Source: DASQHY01 sp035602605
GTDB lineage: Bacteria > Acidobacteriota > Terriglobia > Acidiferrales > UBA7541
Direction of reading: 5' to 3'
Length of the DNA stretch: 39,685 nt
Assembly (NCBI GenBank): GCA_035602605.1
Contig: DATNLZ010000012.1
Span: forward strand, 1 to 39,685
Positions 15,853 through 23,219 of the stretch are shown one piece after another; within the stretch, counting starts at the first letter, position 1; every line of letters begins with the position of its first letter. A program made the position numbers and the translations under genes. The notes beneath the pieces were generated by a model. That model searched no databases. It was not told the DNA's origin and was given only the letters and a program-made list of their open reading frames with translations.

Positions 15853-18800
15853 CTAAAATTCAATTCTCCCCTGAAGCATCATTGTGCGGGTCTCACCGTT
15901 GTATTGCCGCACTCGTTTACCAAACAATGGAGAATCCATATTGGTAACTGGTGTTGTCAAATTAGAGTGATTCAAAACATTGAACATAAGGAAGCCAAAA
16001 CGGAACGTCGCCCCTTCCTGCCCAACAAACCATGGAATATGGAAGTTTCGGAAGAAAGATTGATGGACATTGAGTTGTCGCGGACCGTACCAGACGACGC
16101 CGCGGCCGACATTGCCGTAACGACCGGCAGGAACATGGGCCGTAAATGCATTGGGGTTGAATATGAACCCTTGCGCCACCTGGTCGGCCGTGGGAGCGAT
16201 GGGCTGGCCAGTGTAGTCCGGTCGGCCGAAGAACGTGTTGGTATTGGGTGCGTCGTATCTCTGTCCCGCTGCATTGAGATAGGAACCTACTACACTCAAA
16301 GGCGGCGAAGTCTGCCAGTTGTAAGTGCCGGCGGTCTCCCAGCCTTGGACGATCTGGTTGAGCACTTTGCCCACCCCTGAGTCGCCGAACGCAAGGGCCC
16401 CCTTCCCAAATGGAAAATCGTAGATGTAGTTGACGGTTAGACGCGACGGCGGGATGGCGTTGCTGACCCCCCGATCTCGTTTCAAATTGAACGGATCCTC
16501 AGGAGAGCCGCTGGTTTCGCCTACGATTCCACCGGCATCATCTATCGTACGCGAGAAAACGTAGGTGACATCAAAATAGAGGTCTCGAGTAAATCGGCGA
16601 CGAGCATTGAGGCGCAATGCATTGAAGTCGTAAGAGGCTCCGTTTTTCAGGCCGGTAACGCCTCCCAGCCGTGGAAATGGCAAGTTGCTTCGCCTAAACG
16701 GGGTCAGGCTCGGCGGCAGAGCATTGAGTGATGGTCTATAAGGCACGACGGAATGCTTGCCTTCATATTCGACAGTGAAAGCGTTTGCTCCCCACTGGTG
16801 ATCCAAAGACAGGTTGTAGCTGTAATGTCTAGGATCGTCAATATGCTGATCAGAAGCAAAGAAGTTAATCAAAGGTCGCCCCGTACTCAGACCCTGATAT
16901 GGATTGTCGAAAGTGATGACCGGAGCGGCACCCCTAGGAGGTTGAACGTCGGGAAAATCCGAAGTAGCTTGGTACGGTCCGCTGAGGAGCCTGCGGCCGA
17001 CGCCAACCAGAGGCGTGTGATAGATTCCAAACCCACCCCGTATCACAGTGGAGGACAGGAGCCGGTATGCAGCTCCAACCCGAGGCTCCCAGTCGTTCTT
17101 CTGGCTATTGAGCAGTGATGACGGAAAACCAGCCTGTTGCGCAGTCACTATTGAAATCGGGAGAATGACGTTTGGTGGAATCTCGGTGATTGCTCTTTCC
17201 GAAGGAACAACAAGTCGGTTTGATGCAGGATCGAATAGAGATTCTAGGTCATGCGCGGAGCGGACCATCGGAAAGTAGTCGTACCGTAACCCGAGACTCA
17301 GGTTAAAGGATTTCGTGAGGGTAATATCATCTTGGATGTAAGCTCCGTACTCGTTGCGATTTCTAAAATCCGGAGGAGCCAGAGTCATACGCGACGCGGC
17401 GAACGGAAGTCCAAGTAGAAAATCGCCGAGGTCCGAGCCAGTCCAGCGACCGCTGAACCGAATGCACCCGAATTGGCATGTAAAGCCATTGCCTTGGCCG
17501 ATCCCCGGCAGATTGGAGCCCTGTTCGTCGCGGCGAAAATCGATTCCCATTTGGATCGTATGTCGACCGCGACTGTACGAGACTTCATCTTTTAATTGGT
17601 ATATGTACTCGTCGTTCTCCCCGAAGCCATAGCTTAAGGGAGTTGTGATACCAGTCTGTTGAAAAGTGATAAACGGAAACCCGTTGTCCTGATTCGCCGG
17701 AATTCCTGAAATGCCAAGCCTTTGGTTCCAGGCAGTTTGGGTTTGACCGAACAGCCCCGGCCCCATTGATGTGTGGTTACGAAAAACACCGAACATCGCA
17801 TCGTTCAGCATTCGTGGACTAATCGTCGAAACGTGGTGAGCGGTAATCGTCTTTACGTCCACTATAAAGTAGTTCCCTCCGAAGCCCGGCAAAGTCGTTT
17901 GCGATCGGGCGGCCGGAAAATGGAAGCGACTGAAGCGCACATAGGAGTGTTGCTTATTGTTGAAGTAGTAGTCGCCACGAAAGTCGAGGTTGACCTCCTT
18001 GGACGGCGCAATATCGTTTTGTTGGAAGTTGTTGATAAACGGACTGGATTGGTTCAAGGTCGTTGGGTATGCACCGAGAACGGCCTTGGCGACCGGCGAG
18101 ATTCGGTCAGCAGGAATTTTATTGTTGGGGAAGGGAAGGCCAGTGCGGGGGTCGCTGACGACAATCGGCTGACTGAACCGGGAAGCGGCCAAGAAAGTGG
18201 GGTCAAGAAATTCAGAGAGGTCTCCAGTGCGCATCTTTGCCGTTGGTACCGTCGCAAGGTTGCTCTCGAGCTGAACAAATCTGAATCCTTGATAGGAAAA
18301 GAAGAGAAACGCTTTGTCTTTGATAATCGGGCCGCCGACAGCGCCACCAAATTGGTGCAGCACGAACGGGTTTTTCTGACCGCTAATGCGATCTGTCGCG
18401 TTAAACACCTTGTTCCCGTGCTGGTACCACAGATCGCCATGCCATTTGTTCGTGCCAGATCTAATGACGCTTTCTATAGCTGCTTGTTGCGGATACTTCG
18501 CGGAAAAATCTGAGGTTGTGATCACGAGTGATTCGACCGAATCTTGATTGGGTCGTGCAAACCCGCGATTCCCGCCGATGATGTCGGCCTGGCCTTCGAT
18601 GCGCATGCCGTCTTGGACTTCGGCATTTTGTCCCGACAACGTGCCACCGACCGAAAACCCAAAATTATTGAGGTCGGCATAACCGGTCAGCAGCTGGTTG
18701 TAAACATCAGGGTTTGTTTGGCCGCGGCTATTCGGCAGCGTCCAGGTTTCACGTGGCGTGATCTCGGCGAGCGTAGTGTTCGCATTTTCAGTGTTAATCT

Positions 18801-19173
18801 GCAGCGCGGCGCCAGTGGCCTCTACTTTCTCGGTAATTTGTCCGACCTGCAGCTGCGCATCTACGCGGACCTGCTGGCCGCCCGCCAGCTGTATGGCCTC
18901 GAAGACGAGGGTTTGAAAGCCCGTGTTTTGAACAGAAACCTGGTAATTCCCAGGGGTAAGCTTCAGTGCCTGATAGTATCCCGCAGAATCAGTTGTGATC
19001 GTCACCTGTACATTGGTGTCCGAGTTGCGAACCGCCACTGTCGCGCCACGCACAACCGCACCCGACTGGTCTGAAACATTTCCCACGATACTTCCCCAAG
19101 ACGCCTGCGCGAACGTGGCTGGTGGCCCCGTGGCCGCACACACCATCATCAGACAAACGGCAATTGGCTTCAT
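15853..19173 (-). CDS. TonB-dependent outer-membrane receptor with carboxypeptidase-regulatory N-terminal domain
   Basis: About 1106 residues. A signal peptide (MKPIAVCLMMVCAATG, cut near FAQA) is followed by a carboxypeptidase regulatory-like beta-sandwich (GNVSDQSGAVVRGATVAVRN to about residue 95). Then come the plug domain (GFSVGGTLSGQNAEVQDGMR, then VESLVITTSDFSAKYPQQ) and a long beta-barrel ending in Phe (GRIEF). This Oar/CirA-like build is greatly expanded in Acidobacteriota. I prefer ATG 19173 because AGGAGG lies 9 nt upstream; the ATG at 19182 directly abuts that box. There is no SusD-like partner. It has its own promoter with operator C, so it is likely induced with the cluster and imports its oligomeric substrate. 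Confidence 0.88.
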   Translation of the reverse strand: MKPIAVCLMMVCAATGPPATFAQASWGSIVGNVSDQSGAVVRGATVAVRNSDTNVQVTITTDSAGYYQALKLTPGNYQVSVQNTGFQTLVFEAIQLAGGQQVRVDAQLQVGQITEKVEATGAALQINTENANTTLAEITPRETWTLPNSRGQTNPDVYNQLLTGYADLNNFGFSVGGTLSGQNAEVQDGMRIEGQADIIGGNRGFARPNQDSVESLVITTSDFSAKYPQQAAIESVIRSGTNKWHGDLWYQHGNKVFNATDRISGQKNPFVLHQFGGAVGGPIIKDKAFLFFSYQGFRFVQLESNLATVPTAKMRTGDLSEFLDPTFLAASRFSQPIVVSDPRTGLPFPNNKIPADRISPVAKAVLGAYPTTLNQSSPFINNFQQNDIAPSKEVNLDFRGDYYFNNKQHSYVRFSRFHFPAARSQTTLPGFGGNYFIVDVKTITAHHVSTISPRMLNDAMFGVFRNHTSMGPGLFGQTQTAWNQRLGISGIPANQDNGFPFITFQQTGITTPLSYGFGENDEYIYQLKDEVSYSRGRHTIQMGIDFRRDEQGSNLPGIGQGNGFTCQFGCIRFSGRWTGSDLGDFLLGLPFAASRMTLAPPDFRNRNEYGAYIQDDITLTKSFNLSLGLRYDYFPMVRSAHDLESLFDPASNRLVVPSERAITEIPPNVILPISIVTAQQAGFPSSLLNSQKNDWEPRVGAAYRLLSSTVIRGGFGIYHTPLVGVGRRLLSGPYQATSDFPDVQPPRGAAPVITFDNPYQGLSTGRPLINFFASDQHIDDPRHYSYNLSLDHQWGANAFTVEYEGKHSVVPYRPSLNALPPSLTPFRRSNLPFPRLGGVTGLKNGASYDFNALRLNARRRFTRDLYFDVTYVFSRTIDDAGGIVGETSGSPEDPFNLKRDRGVSNAIPPSRLTVNYIYDFPFGKGALAFGDSGVGKVLNQIVQGWETAGTYNWQTSPPLSVVGSYLNAAGQRYDAPNTNTFFGRPDYTGQPIAPTADQVAQGFIFNPNAFTAHVPAGRYGNVGRGVVWYGPRQLNVHQSFFRNFHIPWFVGQEGATFRFGFLMFNVLNHSNLTTPVTNMDSPLFGKRVRQYNGETRTMMLQGRIEF

Positions 19174-19225
19174 CGCGCGCATCCTCCTGCGGCTCAGCGC
19201 CGCGTATCCGTTAAACCGACAGGAT

Positions 19226-19254
19226 TCTGTATCCGGGATCCGGTACTTGTCAAG
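19226..19254 (-). promoter_or_regulatory. promoter with cluster operator (site C)
   Basis: On the minus strand: TTGACA (19254-19249), 17-nt spacer, TACAGA (19231-19226). Inside the spacer is CCGGATCCCGGATAC, an 8/10 match to CTGGATCCAG with the GATAC flank of sites D and E. It precedes the TonB-receptor gene by about 50 bp. Confidence 0.6.
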
Positions 19255-19438
19255 TAGATTTTATCTTTATTTCATAGAAGGCTGAAGTTCGCTCACCAGC
19301 GACCCGGCGATATGGCTCGAGCTGCGCCCTTATTTCGTCACGGTCGCGAAAAAGACTGAGAAGGCAGGATCTCTCCGACCGGCAAACGCGCGGTCTTCGA
19401 AGCGCAGGGAGACAAGAAAGGAAAGCGAGTCGCGTCGC

Positions 19439-19594
19439 GGCCCGCTTTTCCGTCTTGACAATTCTGGATCCAGGATACACACTACCCACCATGTCAACCT
19501 CTCCAGTATCTGGCAGCCCAGTTGCGCTTCCTTTTTCGACGTCAGAATACGAGTCCCGCGTTCGAGCCACACAAGACCTGATGGAACGTGAACA
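19439..19594 (+). repeat. 156-bp segmental duplication, donor copy
   Basis: About 90% identical by eye (some 16 differences) to the inverted copy at 22988-23142, without gaps apart from the ends. It covers the promoter, operator D, ATG and first ~34 codons of the M24 gene. Outside these limits the two loci are unrelated. Confidence 0.85.
19455..19490 (+). promoter_or_regulatory. promoter with cluster operator (site D), likely leaderless start
   Basis: TTGACA (19455-19460), then CTGGATCCAG (19464-19473) and GATACAC inside the spacer. A poor -10 (CACACT, 19478-19483, or TACACA) leads straight to ATG 19491. No Shine-Dalgarno box fits between, so the transcript probably begins at or next to the start codon. 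Confidence 0.6.
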
Positions 19595-20663
19595 CTGGGA
19601 TGCGCTGTTGGTTTATTCCAGCAGAATCTTCCCTGGTACAGTTCGCTACCTGACCGGCTATGAGACGCGCCTCGGAATTCATGACGCAGCGTATCTTCTC
19701 ATCCTCTTGGAGGACGGCCCTCGGTTCACGCTTTTCAGCAATGCCAGCTGGGATCACCCCGAGGAGCAGACATGGGTTAAAGACATCGTTATCACGAGCA
19801 ATTTTGGCTTAGAGATTGCTAGCCGACTGAAGGATCGCGATCTAGCCGTCGTGGGTTACAAATACCTCCCTGCTCCGGTGTACTGCGCACTGCAGCATCG
19901 TTTTCGGGATGTGAACATCGTTGACGCGACCGAGCCCGTGGTGCGGTTGCGCGCAATCAAGAGCCCTCGGGAAATCGAGATCTTGCGCTACTGTACTGAA
20001 TTGACCGACAACGGCGGCCACGAATTCTTGAGAGCAGTGCGGCCAGGAGTAACCGAGCGCGCCGTTGCGGCAGACGTGGAGCGAGCCATCCGAGGCAGCG
20101 GATCAGACGAGTTTTCGTTCTCGACTCAGGTCGGCTGCGGCGAAAGGACCGCGCGTGTAGTGGTGTTTCCAACTGACCGGATCATTCAACAAGGCGACCC
20201 CGTCCAATTAGATTGTGGTGCGACTGCGCATGGCTATCGCGGAGACCTATCGCGCGTAGCCGTAGTAGGCCGGCCTACGGGTGATTACGAGCGCATGCTC
20301 GAGACGTGCGCGGAAATGTATTCACGTTGTGTAGAGGAGCTCAAACCTGGGGTTACGGCCGACCACATCGCGCACGTGGGCATTGATATTGCCAAGGCTC
20401 ACCATCTCGATCAGTACCTGTACCGCTCACCTAACCACGAACCCGGGTTCATGGGACACGGCATCGGTTGTCACTACTCAGAATATCCCGAACTATACCC
20501 GGAAGATCACACCGTGCTGCGGGAGAACATGGTCCTGGTGATTGAGCCGATATTGATGCGGCCAGGAGTCGGTGGAGTGAAAATCGAGGACGCCGTGCTC
20601 GTAACCAAGCACGGTGCTCAGCGGGTGTCTTCATGCCCCATCAGGACCTGGAGTAGCAACTGA
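19491..20663 (+). CDS. M24 metallopeptidase (Xaa-Pro peptidase/creatinase-like)
   Basis: 390 residues from ATG 19491. The N-terminal creatinase-like domain (about 15-155) is followed by a pita-bread M24 catalytic domain. All five metal ligands of the family are present: Asp241 and Asp252 (QLDCGATAHGYRGDLSR), His323 (MGHGIGCHYSEYPEL), Glu352 (LVIEPIL) and Glu366 (KIEDAVLVT). This argues for a real dinuclear-metal aminopeptidase-P-like hydrolase rather than a metal-free creatinase. No signal peptide, so cytosolic. Expression is from site D, apparently leaderless. In the cluster it may split an amino-acid conjugate after import. Its 5' end has been duplicated in front of the gene at 20772-23090. 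Confidence 0.9.
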   Translation: MSTSPVSGSPVALPFSTSEYESRVRATQDLMEREHWDALLVYSSRIFPGTVRYLTGYETRLGIHDAAYLLILLEDGPRFTLFSNASWDHPEEQTWVKDIVITSNFGLEIASRLKDRDLAVVGYKYLPAPVYCALQHRFRDVNIVDATEPVVRLRAIKSPREIEILRYCTELTDNGGHEFLRAVRPGVTERAVAADVERAIRGSGSDEFSFSTQVGCGERTARVVVFPTDRIIQQGDPVQLDCGATAHGYRGDLSRVAVVGRPTGDYERMLETCAEMYSRCVEELKPGVTADHIAHVGIDIAKAHHLDQYLYRSPNHEPGFMGHGIGCHYSEYPELYPEDHTVLRENMVLVIEPILMRPGVGGVKIEDAVLVTKHGAQRVSSCPIRTWSSN

Positions 20664-20771
20664 CCCGGCACTGCGCTGGTCCGAATGAGACGGCTGGCCC
20701 ACACTTATCTGCCACCGGAATATAGCAGCCGAATTTCGTAGTTCTTGCCTGCTACAGAGCCGCGCGCTCGA

Positions 20772-23090
20772 TCAGTTGTTGCGGAGATGAATTACGACTT
20801 GTCCCTTTTCGTGACGGATGTGAATTACATGCGTAGAGCTATCATAAGCCCAGCCGGTTTTTTCTAGATGCTGTTGGCGCGGTAGTCTTTTACCTTCCCA
20901 GGTAACCATGGTCGGCGGCAAAGCAGCGATTGCCAAATCATCGCTGAACTCTGCCGTGGAATAGTTGATCTGGTCGGACTTGTAAGCAATGTTTTGAATA
21001 TCGCTCGTGTAAGACAGTAGATGGGACTCGCCGGTCGGCGCGGTCTCGGGAATCATCGCCATGATGTCTGCAAACTGGTCGTTAAAAATCAATACCAATC
21101 CAATTCGGTATGCGTTGCGGCCCAGTCCAAGGCGCATTTTGCCATCCGACATGAGACACCAGGTAACCGAATTGGCAATTTGAATTGCAAGGTCGCGATC
21201 ATTTACGTTTCCAGTAGCGTGCCACAATTTGGCATAGACATCGGCCAACCGTAGTTCGTGATGGGTTAGCACGACCCGATAAGCGGTTTGCTCCATTAGA
21301 CCCGGTGTGCCCGGCGCCAATCCGGGATTCATAATTAAAGTACGGTTAACCCAGTCGAGAATTGACTTCGCGCTTGCGAGATATGTCGGATCGGCCTGAC
21401 GGTGGTCCAACAGATACATAGCCGTCTCCAGGGGTACCCATTGATCATACGACTGAAGCCCCGTCTTCACGTCGCCATAAAAGCTGCGCCAGTCGTTTGT
21501 TTTGACGGGATTCTCAAGCAGCCAGCGCAGACTCGTTCGCGCAGCGGCCTTGTAATCCGCGTTGCCGGTCATCGAGGCCACCAGGTCATAAAACTCGGCG
21601 TACCAAAGAGCGCTTTCGGTATATCCGTACTTCACTTCCCCCGTCTTCGGATCGACCCGAAATGGCCAGCTTCCATCGGACCTCTGTAGCTTGCGCACTG
21701 TCGCGGCGATTTGCAGCGCTGCGGTCTTATATTTTTGCTCCCCAGTAGCAGCAGACAATTTCAGCAGCGACATTCCCATATAGGCGGATTTGTCCGGCTC
21801 AAGACCCCAATCTTGTCCTTGCCAAGTGCCGTCCGGCTGCCAGTTCACGGTGCTCGGTGGCAAGTGCGGAAGTGCCCAGTCCGCTGGTGTGCGGTTTGCC
21901 AGATGCCAATCGGCAACGCGCTGGGCCAGCTCGAGCGCTCGTCGGTCCCCGCTAAACACGTAGTACCGGACAGCTCCGGAGATCAACATCGAGTGATTAA
22001 TCGCGAATTCCTGTATAAAGGCTCCCATGTTTGCCGTGTCGTCGGAATCTACCCAGCTCGTCAGTAGGTACGGCGGCAGTGTGCGAAGCGCCGGCGGTGC
22101 AGTGCTCACATCCACCGTAGCAGGGGAGTTGATCATCCACTCGGTGACTCGTCGCATGGTCTCGGCATACGACTGGCGTGCTAACAGTCGTCCTTGGGCG
22201 TCCCGGAGCGGGACTTGCGGCGTTATGATGTCATCGTACCGACTCTTCCGGGACATCACAAATCCGCTGAACTCGGCACCAGTATGGGTTGTATAGAGGC
22301 CTACCGCACCCGAACTGGGATCTTCGGGCCACGAAATCCCATCGTCGGTGTGTGCTGGGGAAGACACCCCGAGGAAGCTATAGGCGACCACGGGCTTGCC
22401 GTCCACATAGGCACGCAGGTTGGCACCAAACGTGTCCACCGACAATTCATGCCACTCGCGCAGATCGGTTACCAGTGCTACTTCGTCTCCGACCATCCCC
22501 GAGCCGGGATCAACTTGAATCCTGAGAACGGCATATGAACCGCCCTTCTTGAGCGAAAAGGAGCAGACCACGAAGTTCTTGGCATCGCGGAGATTCAACG
22601 CTAGGCCGGCTTCAGCGCCAGTTTCAGGATGCAAGATGCGCACACGCACCGTTGCCGTGTACGGCCGCTTCCATTGCGGCTGATACATAAGCGCTAATCC
22701 CGTCTGTGTGGCATCGTTTTGCGCGATCGTTCCATCGCTGGCGCTCCAATTGCCGCTGATCAACTTGGCGTCGGCAGGGAGCTCGGCAACGACACTGGGG
22801 CGATATAGCACTGTGGCAGGTTCTTGCGAGGCCGAAATCGATTCAAGCACAAGGATAAATACGCAGACGATCACGGTCGCGCTACACCGCCAAGAAAACG
22901 CAGCGGTCGACAATAGGAACCGATTTGTCAGCAACGACGGCCAGCCGCCTCGCTCCGCGGTGGCGAGCGACCTCGGAAGCGCATAGCGTTCGCGTTCCAT
23001 CAGGTCTGGTGTTGCCCGAACGCAGGACTCGTATTCTGGCGTCGAAAACGGTAGCCCAACTGGGCTGCCATATAGCGGAGATGTTGACAT
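20772..23090 (-). CDS. chimeric secreted LamG plus alpha/alpha-barrel protein carrying the M24 gene's N terminus
   Basis: About 772 residues from ATG 23090. Residues 1-34 are a close copy of the M24 peptidase start (MSTSPLYGSPVGLPFSTPEY). They run in frame through about 20 linker residues into the hydrophobic segment (TVIVCVFILVL, about 72-82) that should be the original signal peptide. Then comes a LamG/DUF1080-like sandwich (AEAGLALNLRDAKNFVVCSF) and a helical-hairpin barrel with the same motifs as the paralog at 3035-5170: LEPDKSAYMG, YDQWVPLETAMYLLDHR, VLTHHELRLADVY, SDGKMRLGLG, FNDQFADIM. The original start may have been TTG near 22934 (LTNRFLLSTAAFSW). Whether the chimeric N terminus still exports is unclear. 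Substrate unknown; probably a polysaccharide lyase or glycosidase. Confidence 0.75.
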   Translation of the reverse strand: MSTSPLYGSPVGLPFSTPEYESCVRATPDLMERERYALPRSLATAERGGWPSLLTNRFLLSTAAFSWRCSATVIVCVFILVLESISASQEPATVLYRPSVVAELPADAKLISGNWSASDGTIAQNDATQTGLALMYQPQWKRPYTATVRVRILHPETGAEAGLALNLRDAKNFVVCSFSLKKGGSYAVLRIQVDPGSGMVGDEVALVTDLREWHELSVDTFGANLRAYVDGKPVVAYSFLGVSSPAHTDDGISWPEDPSSGAVGLYTTHTGAEFSGFVMSRKSRYDDIITPQVPLRDAQGRLLARQSYAETMRRVTEWMINSPATVDVSTAPPALRTLPPYLLTSWVDSDDTANMGAFIQEFAINHSMLISGAVRYYVFSGDRRALELAQRVADWHLANRTPADWALPHLPPSTVNWQPDGTWQGQDWGLEPDKSAYMGMSLLKLSAATGEQKYKTAALQIAATVRKLQRSDGSWPFRVDPKTGEVKYGYTESALWYAEFYDLVASMTGNADYKAAARTSLRWLLENPVKTNDWRSFYGDVKTGLQSYDQWVPLETAMYLLDHRQADPTYLASAKSILDWVNRTLIMNPGLAPGTPGLMEQTAYRVVLTHHELRLADVYAKLWHATGNVNDRDLAIQIANSVTWCLMSDGKMRLGLGRNAYRIGLVLIFNDQFADIMAMIPETAPTGESHLLSYTSDIQNIAYKSDQINYSTAEFSDDLAIAALPPTMVTWEGKRLPRQQHLEKTGWAYDSSTHVIHIRHEKGQVVIHLRNN

Positions 23091-23142
23091 GGTTGGTAGT
23101 GTGTATCCTGGATCCAGAATTGTCAAGCTGGAAAAGCGGGCC
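22988..23142 (-). repeat. segmental duplication, captured copy
   Basis: Inverted copy of 19439-19594, covering promoter, operator E, ATG and ~34 codons. It ends at GATGGAACGCGAAC (minus strand), after which the sequence belongs to the LamG/barrel gene. The differences are spread through both coding and non-coding parts, with promoter and operator perfectly kept. Confidence 0.85.
23098..23126 (-). promoter_or_regulatory. promoter with cluster operator (site E), duplicated from site D
   Basis: On the minus strand: TTGACA (23126-23121), CTGGATCCAG (23117-23108), GATACAC, CACACT, then ATG 23090. It is identical to site D in the promoter core and drives the chimeric LamG/barrel gene. It lies 54 bp from the palindrome of site F, which serves the divergent gene. 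Confidence 0.65.
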
Positions 23143-23151
23143 CACAAGACC

Positions 23152-23195
23152 TTGACATGCGGAGGAACGCTAGTATGATCTGGATCCAGTATCCA
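23152..23195 (+). promoter_or_regulatory. strong sigma70-like promoter with cluster operator (site F)
   Basis: TTGACA (23152-23157), 16 nt, TATGAT (23174-23179), immediately followed by CTGGATCCAG (23180-23189) and TATCC. This is the best promoter in the window. The palindrome covers the expected start site, a classic repressor position. It precedes the gene at 23220. Confidence 0.8.
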
Positions 23196-23219
23196 CAGAG
23201 GTTTTGAAAGGATGACCTA

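Noticed and set aside
15853..19173. SusC/SusD-type utilisation locus
   Set aside because: No SusD-like lipoprotein is encoded near the receptor; the receptor is of the acidobacterial carboxypeptidase-regulatory type.
13913..20663. Creatinine/creatine degradation (creatinase-like M24 plus N-carbamoylsarcosine amidase-like hydrolase)
   Set aside because: The M24 protein keeps all five metal ligands, unlike creatinase, and no creatininase, hydantoinase or sarcosine oxidase is present.
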